Source: Hydrocarboniphaga effusa AP103
GTDB taxonomy: Bacteria; Pseudomonadota; Gammaproteobacteria; Nevskiales; Nevskiaceae
Assembly (NCBI RefSeq): GCF_000271305.1
Contig: NZ_AKGD01000001.1
Span: 1,984,001 to 2,048,000 of the forward strand
Length of the DNA: 64,000 nucleotides
Reading direction: 5' to 3'
Shown here: positions 46,715 through 56,494 of the stretch, piece by piece
Layout of the letters: every line of letters begins with the position of its first letter
How positions within the stretch are numbered: the first letter of the stretch is position 1
Made by a program: the position numbers and the translations under genes
Notes under the pieces: model-generated
Told to the model about the DNA's origin: nothing
Database searches by the model: none
The model's input: the letters and a program-made list of their open reading frames with translations, nothing else

Positions 46715-47385
46715 TCACGCAAGCGCAGTTATCGAAAATCCTGCCGAACAATCGTGAAACCGCCGAGTGGACGCCGGTGCTCAATCAGACGATGGAGGAG
46801 TTCGACATCGTCCGGAATCTGGATCGCATCGCCGCGTTCGTCGCGCAGATTGCGCACGAATCCGCCGAGCTCACGCGCGTTCGTGAGAGCCTCAAATACA
46901 CGAAGGCCGAGACCATCTGCAGAACCTGGCCGAAGCGCTTCCCGACGCCGGCCGATGCCGAGCCCTACGTGTCGACCACGGGCGTGGCCAATGGCCGCGA
47001 TCGCGCGCTGGCCAATCGCGTCTACAACGGCAAGCTCGGCAATGTGCCAGGCAGCGACGACGGCTGGACGTTCCGGGGCCGCGGGCTGATCCAGATCACG
47101 GGCCGTTCCAATTACCGCGAAGTCGGCGAAGCGCTGGGCTTGCCGGGCCTGGAACAGCAGCCGGAGCTGCTCGAGCAAAAGACCCAGGCTGCGCGATCGG
47201 CCGGTTACTTCTGGAAGTCGCGCGGGCTCAATGCGCTGGCCGACGATTTCAGCGACGACAACGACGACGCCGATTTCGAAAAGATCACCATTGCGATCAA
47301 TGGTGCAACCAAAGGGCTCGCCGAGCGGCGCGCGTACTGGATAAAGGCCCGTCAAACCCTGGGCCTGAGCGTCATCAGAAGCTGA
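46711..47385 (+). CDS. GH19 (chitinase/endolysin-type) glycoside hydrolase without signal peptide
   Basis: A 224-residue lysozyme-like hydrolase. The catalytic glutamate lies in AAFVAQIAHESAEL (E50), and RGRGLIQITGRSNYR (about 122-136) is the second GH19 signature. The short, single-domain form resembles phage endolysins, which cut peptidoglycan, rather than secreted chitinases. There is no signal peptide, so it would need help to reach the cell wall; its coupling to two membrane-associated genes could provide this (inference). No other phage genes are near. Its 3' end overlaps the convergent HisN-like gene by 11 bases. Confidence 0.88.
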   Translation: MITQAQLSKILPNNRETAEWTPVLNQTMEEFDIVRNLDRIAAFVAQIAHESAELTRVRESLKYTKAETICRTWPKRFPTPADAEPYVSTTGVANGRDRALANRVYNGKLGNVPGSDDGWTFRGRGLIQITGRSNYREVGEALGLPGLEQQPELLEQKTQAARSAGYFWKSRGLNALADDFSDDNDDADFEKITIAINGATKGLAERRAYWIKARQTLGLSVIRS

Positions 47386-48157
47386 TCGCGTCCTTGATCG
47401 GGCCGTATAGCGCCGGCACCGTGGCGAGCACGCTCGTCGTCGCCAGGCCCACGGGCTCGCCGCGCAGGTCGGTGAACACCGCGCCGGCCTCGCGCAGGAT
47501 CACGGTCAGCGCGGCGATGTCGAGAATGTTCACGTCGGACTCGACGACGGCGTCGATGCGTCCGCTCGCGAGCAGGTGGTAGTGCAGAAAATCGCCGTAG
47601 CCGCGAATGCGGTGCAGGCGCGGGATCAGCGCGCCGAGGCGCGACCAGGCTTCGGGCTGGCGCGCCAGGCTCGCGAGATTGCCGGTCGACAGCGTGGTTT
47701 TTTCGATCGCGCTCGTCGACGAGACGGCGAGGCGCTGGCCGTCGAGCCAGGCGCCCTGGCCTTTTTCGGCGTGCAGGGTTTCGCCGCGACCGTCGTTCCA
47801 GCACGGGGCGCTCGACACGCCGAGGATCAGCTCGCCCTTGTGCATCAGCGCGATCTGCACCGAGAACATCGGATAGCCGCGCACGAAGCTCTTGGTGCCG
47901 TCGATCGGATCGACCAGCCAGAGATAGTCCGAATCGTTGTTGCTGCGCCCGGTCTCTTCGCCGAAGAAGCCGTGATCGGGAAAGCGCGACTGCAGCACGC
48001 CCTTGATGGTCTTCTCGGCGGCGACGTCGACTTCGGTGACCGGGCTCGCGTCGGCCTTGTACTCGACCGAGAAATTGCCGCGGTAGGCGCGGCGTATCAG
48101 ATCGCTGGCGGCATCGGCGGCGGCGAGTGCGGCGTCGAGAAACGGACTGGTGGTCAT
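47375..48157 (-). CDS. Inositol monophosphatase-family phosphatase (HisN-like histidinol-phosphatase)
   Basis: A 260-residue Mg2+-dependent phosphatase. The metal-binding motifs are GFFGEETG (glutamate), WLVDPIDGTKSFVRGYP and DVNILDIAALTVILREAGA. The form GTKSFVRGxP and the length fit the HisN branch that dephosphorylates histidinol phosphate, but inositol or other sugar phosphates remain possible because the family is promiscuous. It is divergent from the riboswitch-btuB unit. No other histidine genes lie nearby. Confidence 0.85.
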   Translation of the reverse strand: MTTSPFLDAALAAADAASDLIRRAYRGNFSVEYKADASPVTEVDVAAEKTIKGVLQSRFPDHGFFGEETGRSNNDSDYLWLVDPIDGTKSFVRGYPMFSVQIALMHKGELILGVSSAPCWNDGRGETLHAEKGQGAWLDGQRLAVSSTSAIEKTTLSTGNLASLARQPEAWSRLGALIPRLHRIRGYGDFLHYHLLASGRIDAVVESDVNILDIAALTVILREAGAVFTDLRGEPVGLATTSVLATVPALYGPIKDAISF

Positions 48158-48282
48158 GGCGGCAGGCGGACGGTGCGATCGGGAAACGGGCGCGAATCAT
48201 AACGCGCGTGGCAAAGCCGCCCGCCCACGGCGAGCGCTTCTGCCAGCAGACAGCCGGCGGCCGCAGTCCGTAGAATCCGCGC

Positions 48283-48450
48283 CGCAGGTGCCCGCGGGCC
48301 AGTCGGCTCAAGGGTTAAACGGGAAGTTCGTGCACAAGCGAACGCTGCCCCCGCAACGGTAATTGGGAAGCCTCGGCGACACGCCACTGGATGCAGCGCA
48401 TCCGGGAAGGTGCCGAAGGCCATGCCCATGAGCCCGGAGACCGGCCTGCG
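48283..48450 (+). promoter_or_regulatory. Cobalamin (B12) riboswitch
   Basis: The closing stem P1 is visible as CGCAGG (48283-48288) with CCTGCG (48445-48450). Inside are the conserved core parts: GGTGCCCGC, a GGGAAG box, CTGCCCCCGCAACGGTAATT, the B12 box GCCACTG (48383-48389), a second GGGAAGG and AGCCCGGAGACCGG. It precedes btuB; binding of adenosylcobalamin should switch btuB off. A CAGCCG/CGGCTG hairpin at 48457-48470 may be part of the expression platform. The 125 bases before it show nothing else clear. Confidence 0.95.
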
Positions 48451-48522
48451 ATATGTCAGCCGACCGGCTGGCTCACCCACTATTGCGGCTCGCGGGGACG
48501 CGGGGCCGTAGGAGAAGCATCC

Positions 48523-50334
48523 GTGAAGTTTTCGATTCAGCCCCTGCTGCTGGGCAGCGCTGTGCTCGTGCCCGCCGTGTCTTCCGCGCAGAGCGATGCG
48601 CTGGTGCAGCTCGCGCCGGTCGTGGTGACCGCCACCGGCAACCCCACACCCGCGAGCGAGGTGCTCGCGCCGCTGCTGGTGATTTCGCGCGACGAGATCG
48701 AGCGGTCGCAGGCCGGCGATCTGGCCGAGCTGCTGCGCTTCTACGCCGGCATCGAGCTCGGCCGCAACGGCGGCCCGGGCCAGGCCACGTCGGTGTTCAT
48801 CCGCGGCGGCGAATCGAACCACACGCTCGTGCTGATCGATGGCGTGCGCGTGAATCCGGCCACGTCGGGCGGCGCGGCGCTGCAGAACATCGCGCCCGAT
48901 TCGATCGAGCGCATCGAGATCGTCAAAGGTCCGCGCGCGACGCTGTACGGCTCGGACGCGATCGGCGGCGTCATCAACGTGATCACGCGTGCAGCAGACG
49001 CCAGCGGCAGCTCGCTCGATGCGAGCCTGCGCGGCGGCAGCTTCAACACCTTCGACGGCAGCGTGCGCGGCGCCTATGCGGGCGAACGCGGCAGCGCGAG
49101 CCTGCAGGTGCAGCACCAGAACACCGATGGCTTTCCGGCGCTGCGCGGCTTCGACCAGGACACCGGCTACGAGCGCACCAGCGTGAATGCCGACGGCAGC
49201 CTCAAGCTCGGAGCGGCCACCATCGGCGCGCATCTGTGGGACGCGCGCGGCGACGTCGAGTATTACGGCTACGACGACAACTTCAATCGCGCCGTGGTCT
49301 CGCAGGACTATCGCAACCAGGTCGCGGCGCTCGATGCCACGCTGCCGCTCGCCGAGAACCTGTCGGCCACGATCGCGGCCAATCGCGCGCAGGATCGCAT
49401 CGAACAGAAGCAGAGCGCGGATTTCGTCGAGACCGTACGCAGCGGCGTCAACGCGGCGCTGGTCTGGTCGCTCGGCGAGGCGCAGCGCATCACCGGCGGC
49501 GCGGGCTTCGTGCACGAGAAGGTGGAGGCGCTGAGCTTCGGCAGCCCGATCGACCAGGGTCGCGACATCACCACGCTGCGCCTGCAGGACGAGCTGCGCT
49601 ACGGCCGCCACAGCGCGGTGATCGCGGGCAGCTACAGCGACTATCAGGGCTTCGGCAGCCGCTTCGACGGCACCCTCGACTACGGCTTCGACCTGACGTC
49701 GTCGACGCGCCTCGTCGCCTCGGCCGCGACCGGCTTTCGCGCACCCGATGCCACCGACCGCTACGGCTTCGGCGGCAATCCCGATCTCGATCCCGAGAAG
49801 GCGCGCAACTACGAGCTCGGCCTGCAGCAGAAGCTCGGCGAGAACCAGCGCGTCGATCTGCGCGTGTTCCGCAGCGATGTCGACGACCTGATCAACACGG
49901 TCTGCGATGCCGACTTCAACTGCACGGCGGTCAACGTCGAAAAATACCGCAACGAAGGTGTTGAACTGACCTATACGCTGGCGTGGCAGCAGTGGTCGGC
50001 GACCCTGACCGGTCTGGTCCAGGATCCCGAGGATCGCGGCACCGGCGAGCAGCTGCTGCGCCGCGCCAAGCAGACCGCGGGCCTCAAGCTGAGCCGTCGC
50101 CTGGGCATCTTCGACGCGGGCGTCGATGTCATCGGCAGCGCCAAGCGCGAGGATTTCGGCGGCGTCGAACTCGGCGGCTACACCTTGTTCAACCTGACGG
50201 GCGGTGTGCGCCTGGGCGAGCATGCGAATCTGCGCCTGCGCGTCGAGAACCTGTTCGACAAGGATTATCAGACCGCCGCCGGCTACGATCAGCCCGAGCG
50301 TAGCTACTATGCGACGCTGACTTTCCACTACTGA
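48523..50334 (+). CDS. btuB: TonB-dependent vitamin B12 receptor BtuB
   Basis: A 603-residue outer-membrane receptor. The start is a GTG at 48523 with AGGAG at 48510-48514; this gives a signal peptide ending VSSAQS. The TonB-box region PVVVTATGNP is followed by the plug domain (FIRGGESNHTLVLIDGVRVN and GPRATLYGSDAIGGVINVIT), the BtuB-like signatures, and a 22-strand barrel ending in RSYYATLTFHY with a terminal aromatic residue. It imports cobalamins using energy from TonB. The riboswitch upstream and the corrinoid adenosyltransferase downstream make the B12 assignment strong. Confidence 0.94.
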   Translation: MKFSIQPLLLGSAVLVPAVSSAQSDALVQLAPVVVTATGNPTPASEVLAPLLVISRDEIERSQAGDLAELLRFYAGIELGRNGGPGQATSVFIRGGESNHTLVLIDGVRVNPATSGGAALQNIAPDSIERIEIVKGPRATLYGSDAIGGVINVITRAADASGSSLDASLRGGSFNTFDGSVRGAYAGERGSASLQVQHQNTDGFPALRGFDQDTGYERTSVNADGSLKLGAATIGAHLWDARGDVEYYGYDDNFNRAVVSQDYRNQVAALDATLPLAENLSATIAANRAQDRIEQKQSADFVETVRSGVNAALVWSLGEAQRITGGAGFVHEKVEALSFGSPIDQGRDITTLRLQDELRYGRHSAVIAGSYSDYQGFGSRFDGTLDYGFDLTSSTRLVASAATGFRAPDATDRYGFGGNPDLDPEKARNYELGLQQKLGENQRVDLRVFRSDVDDLINTVCDADFNCTAVNVEKYRNEGVELTYTLAWQQWSATLTGLVQDPEDRGTGEQLLRRAKQTAGLKLSRRLGIFDAGVDVIGSAKREDFGGVELGGYTLFNLTGGVRLGEHANLRLRVENLFDKDYQTAAGYDQPERSYYATLTFHY

Positions 50335-50359
50335 CGCAGGCTTGGCAGGAGATCACCGG

Positions 50360-50905
50360 ATGGGCCACCGACTCAGCAAAATCGTCACGCGCACCGGCGA
50401 CCAGGGCAGCACCGGTCTCGCCACCGGCGACCGCATCCCCAAGTTCGACGCGCGCATGCAGGCGATCGGCGAGACCGACGAGCTCAATTCGGTGATCGGC
50501 GTGCTGCTCACGCACGCGCTGCCCGAGGCGGTGCGCAGCACGCTGTCGCGCGCGCAGCACACGCTGTTCAACCTCGGCGGCGAGCTGTCGATGCCCGGCA
50601 CGGTGTTCGTCAAGGAAGACGATATCGTTCGGCTCGAAGAGGCTGTGGAAGCGCTCAACGAATCGCTGCCGCCGCTCAAGGAATTCGTGCTGCCGGGCGG
50701 CAATCCACCGGCCGCGGCCTGCCATGTGGCGCGTGCGGTCACGCGCCGCGTCGAGCGGCGCCTGTGGGAGCTCAACGAGCGCGAGCCGCTCAACCCCTTC
50801 ACGCCGCGCTATGCCAATCGCCTGTCCGACTATCTGTTCGTCGCCGCCCGCACGCTCGCGCGCCTGGACGGCGGGCAGGAAGTGACCTGGAACAAGCAGG
50901 CCTGA
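50360..50905 (+). CDS. pduO: Corrinoid (cob(I)alamin) adenosyltransferase, PduO type
   Basis: A 181-residue enzyme that adds the adenosyl group from ATP to cob(I)alamin. The N-terminal ATP-binding signature KIVTRTGDQGSTGLATGDR and the central GGELS and FVLPGGNPPAAACHVARAVTRRVER motifs are those of PduO/MmaB-type enzymes, not of CobA/BtuR. The ATG at 50360 has AGGAG eight bases upstream. It follows btuB by 25 bases, so both should be under the riboswitch. It probably converts scavenged cobalamin to coenzyme B12. Confidence 0.93.
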   Translation: MGHRLSKIVTRTGDQGSTGLATGDRIPKFDARMQAIGETDELNSVIGVLLTHALPEAVRSTLSRAQHTLFNLGGELSMPGTVFVKEDDIVRLEEAVEALNESLPPLKEFVLPGGNPPAAACHVARAVTRRVERRLWELNEREPLNPFTPRYANRLSDYLFVAARTLARLDGGQEVTWNKQA

Positions 50906-50933
50906 GCGGCTTAGCCCCGCGCGCAGCCAAAAC

Positions 50934-50968
50934 AAAAGGCCGGGGCGAATGCATCGCCCCGGCCTTTT
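50934..50968. terminator. Bidirectional terminator between pduO and metK
   Basis: AAAAGGCCGGGGCGA pairs with TCGCCCCGGCCTTTT over 15 bp around ATGCA, serving both convergent transcripts. Confidence 0.93.
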
Positions 50969-50989
50969 CGTTTGCAGCGTCGTGAAGCT

Positions 50990-52207
<1,218 letters not shown>

Positions 52208-52293
52208 CAAACGCTCCAAGACGGGAACAGCGGGAAAGTGAAAACCACGGGGTCGATTGGAATCCGCGCATACGGATGCACGGATGGGGGCGC

Positions 52294-52299
52294 ATTGTA
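52294..52299 (-). promoter_or_regulatory. Candidate -10 box of metK
   Basis: Minus-strand TACAAT, 86 bases before the metK ATG. The -35 region is poor, and the long leader has no recognised riboswitch. Confidence 0.35.
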
Positions 52300-52431
52300 G
52301 CGACAGCGATCCCCCACCGATATAGAGAAGCGGTTTCGCATGACGAGGCCGTGACGGGCGTAGCGGACCGCGATCTTTCTACAGGATTCCGACCTGTAAT
52401 CCACGGCCGAAATCCCCCGCTCGCGGCGAGC

Positions 52432-52920
52432 TCAGCCAGGGCGCACGAAGGCCGCCAGCGACCCGGCGTGTCGCGGATAGTCGGCGTGCAGGGTTTCGAG
52501 CGTCAGGAACTCGTGATCGGTGTAGTCGAAGCCGGGCGTGACCACTTCGGACACCAGCGCGTGATCGGCAGGCTCATGCAGCACGCTGGCCTTCCAGACG
52601 CCGCCCGGCACGTGCAGGAACAGCTGCTGGTTGGGCGCCAACCCGAGCGTCACGCGGCGCACCGAGCCGTCGGCTTCGAGCAGCCAGTAATCCACCGGCC
52701 CACCGCTTTGCAGGTAGTGCAGGATGTCCGATCGGTTGCGATGGAAGCGACCGACCGGCGAGCGCCGGTCGAGCAGGTAATGGATCGAAGTCGCCGCCGC
52801 GCGTGGTCCGGCGGGCGTGTCGACGAGGCGCGCGTCGGTGTGGATGCGGGCGAACCAGCCGCCTTCCGGATGCGGCGCCAGCCCGAGCCGCGCGATCCAG
52901 TCTGCGGCGGCCGGGTTCAT
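52432..52920 (-). CDS. Cupin protein of the DUF985 family
   Basis: A 162-residue single-domain cupin. The DUF985 signature is visible at the start (LGLAPHPEGGWFARIHT) and in AATSIHYLLDRRSPVGRFHRNRSDILHYLQSG and LFLHVPGGVWKASV. Relatives (YML079w-like) are uncharacterised. It begins 10 bases after the ppnP stop, so it is the last gene of the alkB-rubredoxin-ppnP string. Function is unknown. Confidence 0.82.
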   Translation of the reverse strand: MNPAAADWIARLGLAPHPEGGWFARIHTDARLVDTPAGPRAAATSIHYLLDRRSPVGRFHRNRSDILHYLQSGGPVDYWLLEADGSVRRVTLGLAPNQQLFLHVPGGVWKASVLHEPADHALVSEVVTPGFDYTDHEFLTLETLHADYPRHAGSLAAFVRPG

Positions 52921-52930
52921 GCGAGCGGCT

Positions 52931-53245
52931 TCAGCCGAAGTGGCAGACGTAATGGACGGCGTCGAGCGCTTCGATGTCGAAGCCCGAGTTGCCCGGCACG
53001 CTGAACGACTGGCCGCCTTCGTAATCCTTCCACTCGGTGCTGCCGTCGAGCTTGACGCGGCAGCGGCCGCCGACGAGCTCCATGATCTCGGGCGCCGCGG
53101 TGCCGAAGTGCAGGGTCGACGGCAGGATCACGCCGACCGACTTGCGCGTGCCGTCGGCCAGCAGGATCGTGTGGCTCACGCACTTGCCGTCGAAATAGAC
53201 GTTGGCCTTGGTCAGCACCGAGACCTGATCGAATTGGGCGGTCAT
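52931..53245 (-). CDS. ppnP: Pyrimidine/purine nucleoside phosphorylase PpnP (DUF1255)
   Basis: A 104-residue small cupin. [38 protein letters not shown] and the ending [25 protein letters not shown] match PpnP (YaiE). The E. coli enzyme (94 residues) phosphorolyses a range of nucleosides. Its ATG shares a base with the rubredoxin stop (TGATG), so translation is coupled to the alkane-oxidation genes, an unexpected partner for nucleoside salvage. Confidence 0.88.
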   Translation of the reverse strand: MTAQFDQVSVLTKANVYFDGKCVSHTILLADGTRKSVGVILPSTLHFGTAAPEIMELVGGRCRVKLDGSTEWKDYEGGQSFSVPGNSGFDIEALDAVHYVCHFG

Positions 53246-53412
53246 CAGTCCGCTTCCACCATGATGAAGTCGGACTTGCCCACACCACAGTCCGGGCAGG
53301 TCCAGTCTTCGGGAATGTCTTCCCACTTCGTGCCGGCCGGAATGCCTTCCATCGGCAGGCCCTTGGCTTCGTCGTACTCGAAATCGCAGACCAGACAGCG
53401 CCACTTCTTCAT
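53245..53412 (-). CDS. Rubredoxin (alkane hydroxylase electron carrier)
   Basis: A 55-residue iron protein. [20 protein letters not shown] and [16 protein letters not shown] supply the two CxxC pairs that hold a single iron. The [15 protein letters not shown] middle is typical for rubredoxins that give electrons to AlkB. It follows alkB by 61 bases on the same strand. The open frame extends upstream, but only this part is rubredoxin. A rubredoxin reductase is not in the window. Confidence 0.95.
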   Translation of the reverse strand: MKKWRCLVCDFEYDEAKGLPMEGIPAGTKWEDIPEDWTCPDCGVGKSDFIMVEAD

Positions 53413-53473
53413 ATGCGGAACGTTCGGATAAACAATCAGGTGTCGGGGACCCCGCCGGTCGGCGGGGCCGCAA

Positions 53474-54676
53474 TTATGCCTGACTTGTCTGAGTAGAAAC
53501 CCCGGTGTCGACCTTTGCGTCGAGCGCCGATCCGTAGCGGGCCAGCACGCGTTCGCGCAGCCGCGGCTGGATGTTGGCCCGGCGCATGTCACCCTTGTAG
53601 TGCGCGACGACCTTGCGATCCATCACGCGAAACCACAGCGGCGGAAGGTAGGCGAGCAGGATCATCGAGGCGTAGCCGGACGGCAACTGCGGGGCTTCGT
53701 CGAAATGGCGCAGGGCCTGATACGGCCGCGTCGGGTTGGCGTGGTGATCCGAGTGCCGCTGCAGGTGATACAGGAACAGGTTGGTCACCACGTGATTGCT
53801 GTTCCAGGAATGCTCGGGCCGGCAACGCTCGTAGCTGCCGTCTTCGCGCTGGCTGCGGCGCAGTCCGTAGTGTTCGAGGTAGTTCACGACTTCGAGCAGG
53901 CTGCCGCCGTAAGCCGCCTGCAGCAGCATGAACGGCAGCGCCGCCCAGCCGAGCCAGATCGTCATCGCACCGAAGATCACGGCCGAGATCGCCCAGCTCT
54001 GCAGGTTGTCGTTGCTCCAGTGCCAGACCGGCTTGCCCTGGCGCTCGAGCCGGCGCTTCTCGATGCGCCAGGCCGAGGCGACCGACCCGGCGACGCAGCG
54101 CGGCAGGAACTCCCAGAAGGTCTCGCCGAAGCGGGCCGAAGCCGGGTCTTCCGGCGTCGCCACGCGCACGTGATGGCCGCGATTGTGCTCGACGTAGAAG
54201 TGGCCGTAGACCACCGGGGCGAGGGCGATCTTGGCGAGCCAGCGGTCGACCGGGTCGGTGGCGTGGCCGAGTTCGTGGGCGATGTTGATGGCGCCGCCCG
54301 AGACGCCGCCGACCGTCAGCAGCAGGCCGAGCCATTCGTACCAGGCCAGGTCGTGCGTCACGGCCAGATAGGTGCCCCAGACGAAGCTCAGGTACTGCAC
54401 CGGCACGGCGAGGTAGATCGCCCAGCGGTACCAGCGCTCGCGCGACAGGCTCGCGACGCGCTCCTCGGGCGGATTCTCGGTATCAGTGCCGACGAGCCAG
54501 TCGAGCGCCGGGATCACCGCGTAGACGAGCACCGGGCCGGCCCACCAGAACACCCCCCAGCCGGTCAGCGCATAGCCGGTGAACGCGTAGATCGGCAAGC
54601 CGACGATGATCACGCCGAGCAGCCAGAGCGCGCGCTTGTTGTCCTTCCATTCCATTGCCGAAGCCGGGACCGACAT
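53474..54676 (-). CDS. alkB: Alkane 1-monooxygenase AlkB
   Basis: A 400-residue integral-membrane non-haem diiron enzyme that hydroxylates the terminal carbon of n-alkanes. The eight-histidine boxes are present: HELGH (134-138), HNRGHH (164-169), LQRHSDHH (about 300) and the extra NYLEHYGL. Six hydrophobic helices are visible. GGAGGAG is seven bases before the ATG at 54676; the in-frame ATG at 54691 lies at the Shine-Dalgarno itself and is not used. It leads the alkB-rubredoxin-ppnP-DUF985 string and has a promoter with an operator-like element. Confidence 0.96.
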   Translation of the reverse strand: MSVPASAMEWKDNKRALWLLGVIIVGLPIYAFTGYALTGWGVFWWAGPVLVYAVIPALDWLVGTDTENPPEERVASLSRERWYRWAIYLAVPVQYLSFVWGTYLAVTHDLAWYEWLGLLLTVGGVSGGAINIAHELGHATDPVDRWLAKIALAPVVYGHFYVEHNRGHHVRVATPEDPASARFGETFWEFLPRCVAGSVASAWRIEKRRLERQGKPVWHWSNDNLQSWAISAVIFGAMTIWLGWAALPFMLLQAAYGGSLLEVVNYLEHYGLRRSQREDGSYERCRPEHSWNSNHVVTNLFLYHLQRHSDHHANPTRPYQALRHFDEAPQLPSGYASMILLAYLPPLWFRVMDRKVVAHYKGDMRRANIQPRLRERVLARYGSALDAKVDTGVSTQTSQA

Positions 54677-54698
54677 GGGTTCTCCTCCCATCCGTTAT

Positions 54699-54717
54699 TA
54701 ATAAAACGATCGGTCAA
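54699..54717 (-). promoter_or_regulatory. Operator-like element in the alkB promoter
   Basis: On the minus strand this reads TTGACCGATCGTTTTATTA, matching the aldehyde dehydrogenase copy (37574-37556) at 17 of 19 positions. It overlaps the predicted transcription start, as a repressor site would. Confidence 0.6.
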
Positions 54718-54718
54718 T

Positions 54719-54748
54719 AAATTAATTGCTGGGATCGCACGCGGTCAA
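54719..54748 (-). promoter_or_regulatory. Candidate alkB promoter
   Basis: Minus-strand TTGACC (54748-54743) and TAATTT (54724-54719) with an 18-base spacer. The predicted start falls inside the operator-like element. Confidence 0.5.
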
Positions 54749-54852
54749 GATGCGAGCCGCCGAACGGTTCATGTGCTCTCGGAGCGAAGCTGTACGCGCT
54801 ATGGATCGATTGCATGCGAACCTAGCGGCGAGCCCGCCCCGCCGCCCGCCCG

Positions 54853-55245
54853 ATGACTTATTCCGAACTGAGCCTGATCCACCTGACGACGGTCGTCCCG
54901 GCGTTCGCGCTCGGCAGCTGGCTCATGCTGCGGCCCAAGGGCACGCCGCCGCATCGGGCGCTCGGCAAGGCTTATCTGTTGCTGATGTTCGCGACCGGCT
55001 GGCTCACGCTGCTGATGCCGGCCCTGCTTGGGCCCAAGCTGATGAACCACTTCGGGCTGATCCACCTGTTCAGCCTGCTCGCGATCGTCGCTCCGCCGCG
55101 GGCGCTCTTCGCGGCCCGGCGCGGTGACATCGCCACCCACCGGCGCGCGATGATCGGGCTCTACGTCGGTGGGCTGCTGATCGCCGGCTTCTTCGCGTTC
55201 GCGGTGCCGGGACGCCTGCTGCACCGGCTGCTGTTCGGCAATTGA
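54853..55245 (+). CDS. DUF2306 four-helix membrane protein
   Basis: A 130-residue membrane protein with four hydrophobic helices, beginning LSLIHLTTVVPAFALGSWLMLRPKGTPPHRALGKAYLL. The HRxLGKAY phrase and the later HRRAMIGLYVGGLLIAG are the DUF2306 pattern, with conserved histidines between helices that could bind a cofactor. Role is unknown. It stands alone, divergent from alkB and convergent with hemY. Confidence 0.8.
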   Translation: MTYSELSLIHLTTVVPAFALGSWLMLRPKGTPPHRALGKAYLLLMFATGWLTLLMPALLGPKLMNHFGLIHLFSLLAIVAPPRALFAARRGDIATHRRAMIGLYVGGLLIAGFFAFAVPGRLLHRLLFGN

Positions 55246-55262
55246 GCGCGCTGTCTCGTAGG

Positions 55263-55290
55263 GTGGGTTGGGCCAAGAGCCGTAACCCAC
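55263..55290. repeat. Intergenic palindromic repeat of the GTGGGTT...AACCCAC type
   Basis: GTAGGGTGGGTT with AACCCAC across 14 bases is a widely scattered proteobacterial intergenic palindrome. It lies between the convergent DUF2306 and hemY genes and may act as a transcription end. Confidence 0.6.
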
Positions 55291-55302
55291 AGGTCACCCC
55301 GA

Positions 55303-56487
55303 CTACGGAGTCGCGAGCTCCAGCCCGAGCCGGTAATAGCGCGCGGCCTCCTCCGGGTTCTGCGTCTGCTCGCAGAGCCGCGCGAGTTCGCGATAGGCGG
55401 CCGGCGTCGGCTTGAGCCGGGCCGCCGCTTCGAGATAGCTGCGCGCCTTGCCCCAGAGCTTGTTCTGCAGGCAGGCGCGGCCGGCGGTGACCAGCAGCTC
55501 TTCGCGCTCGCCGTACTCGCCGAGCCACTGCTCGATCGCGGCGAGGCGCGACAGCCCGTCGCTGCCGAGCAGCTCGCCGTAGAGCCGCACGAGTTCGCCG
55601 TCCCAATCGGCCTTGAGCGCCTCGCCGATCAGCGAGGCGGCTTCGGCGTCGGCATTGAGCCGGTGCAGGGCGCAGGCATAACGGCGGCGCAGGACCGGAT
55701 CGCGCCGCTGCGTGCCGCCGGCTGCATCCCAGAGCGATTTGAGCTGGTCGAGCTTGCCGTCGGCCTCGATGCGTTCGATCAGCGCGAGCATGGCCTGGCG
55801 CAGCAGGGCTTCGCGGCGCTCGGCCGGCATCGCCTCGATCTTGTCGGTCTCGACGAGCAGGCCGCGCAGCGCCTCCCAGTCCTGCAGGCCGAGGAAGGCC
55901 TGGGCGAGCAGTTCGACGGCGTAGCCGCTCTTGGCGTCGCGCTCGCGGAGCAGCAGCGCGGTTTCGCGCGCCTGGGCGAATTCGCCGCGTTCGAGCTGCA
56001 GTTCGGCCTGCGTGATCAGCACCGCGAGGTCGTGCGAGGGCTCGGCCTGCGCCGCGAGCTGCAGGTAATGATCGCGACGATCCGCCGCCCCGAGCTTCTG
56101 CGCGGCGCGCGCGGCGCCGAGATAGTTGAGCTGGGCCGAGCGATGATCCGAAGCGCGCCGCACGAGGTCGATTTCGGCACGCTTCCAGTTGCCTTCCATG
56201 AGCCGGCGCAGCCCGGCCTCGAAGCTGTCGCGCGCCTTGTCGCGGCGGCGGCGGTCGAAGACGTTGCGCAGGGTCGTCGGCAGGCGGATCACGGCGGCGA
56301 GCAGGCGCAAGCCGTAAACCAGCGCGAACAGCGCGAGCGCCATGCTCAGGAACAGCCCGAGCAGCGAAGTCTCCAGCACCCAGGGCCCGTAATTGAGCAG
56401 CACGTAACCGGCGTCGCCGCGCAGCGCCCAGGCGCCGGCGGCACCGGCGGCGAGCACGATCAGGATCAGCAGCCAGGCGCGGATCAT
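55303..56487 (-). CDS. hemY: HemY-like membrane protein with tetratricopeptide repeats
   Basis: A 394-residue protein. Two N-terminal hydrophobic helices (LLILIVLAAGAAGAWAL and ETSLLGLFLSMALALFALVYGL) form the HemY-N domain, and the rest is a helical TPR region. Despite the name it is not protoporphyrinogen oxidase; the role is unclear, though it is usually encoded after hemD and hemX. It starts seven bases after the hemDX stop and ends the clpP-hemC-hemDX-hemY string. Confidence 0.9.
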   Translation of the reverse strand: MIRAWLLILIVLAAGAAGAWALRGDAGYVLLNYGPWVLETSLLGLFLSMALALFALVYGLRLLAAVIRLPTTLRNVFDRRRRDKARDSFEAGLRRLMEGNWKRAEIDLVRRASDHRSAQLNYLGAARAAQKLGAADRRDHYLQLAAQAEPSHDLAVLITQAELQLERGEFAQARETALLLRERDAKSGYAVELLAQAFLGLQDWEALRGLLVETDKIEAMPAERREALLRQAMLALIERIEADGKLDQLKSLWDAAGGTQRRDPVLRRRYACALHRLNADAEAASLIGEALKADWDGELVRLYGELLGSDGLSRLAAIEQWLGEYGEREELLVTAGRACLQNKLWGKARSYLEAAARLKPTPAAYRELARLCEQTQNPEEAARYYRLGLELATP

Positions 56488-56494
56488 GCGGCGC

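Noticed and set aside
46711..47385. The GH19 gene as part of a prophage remnant
   Set aside because: No phage structural, replication or integrase genes or attachment repeats are near, and it is coupled to two non-phage-like genes.
52208..52431. A possible SAM riboswitch before metK
   Set aside because: I could not find the conserved cores of SAM-I, SAM-II/V or SAH riboswitches in this leader; only a -10-like box is visible.
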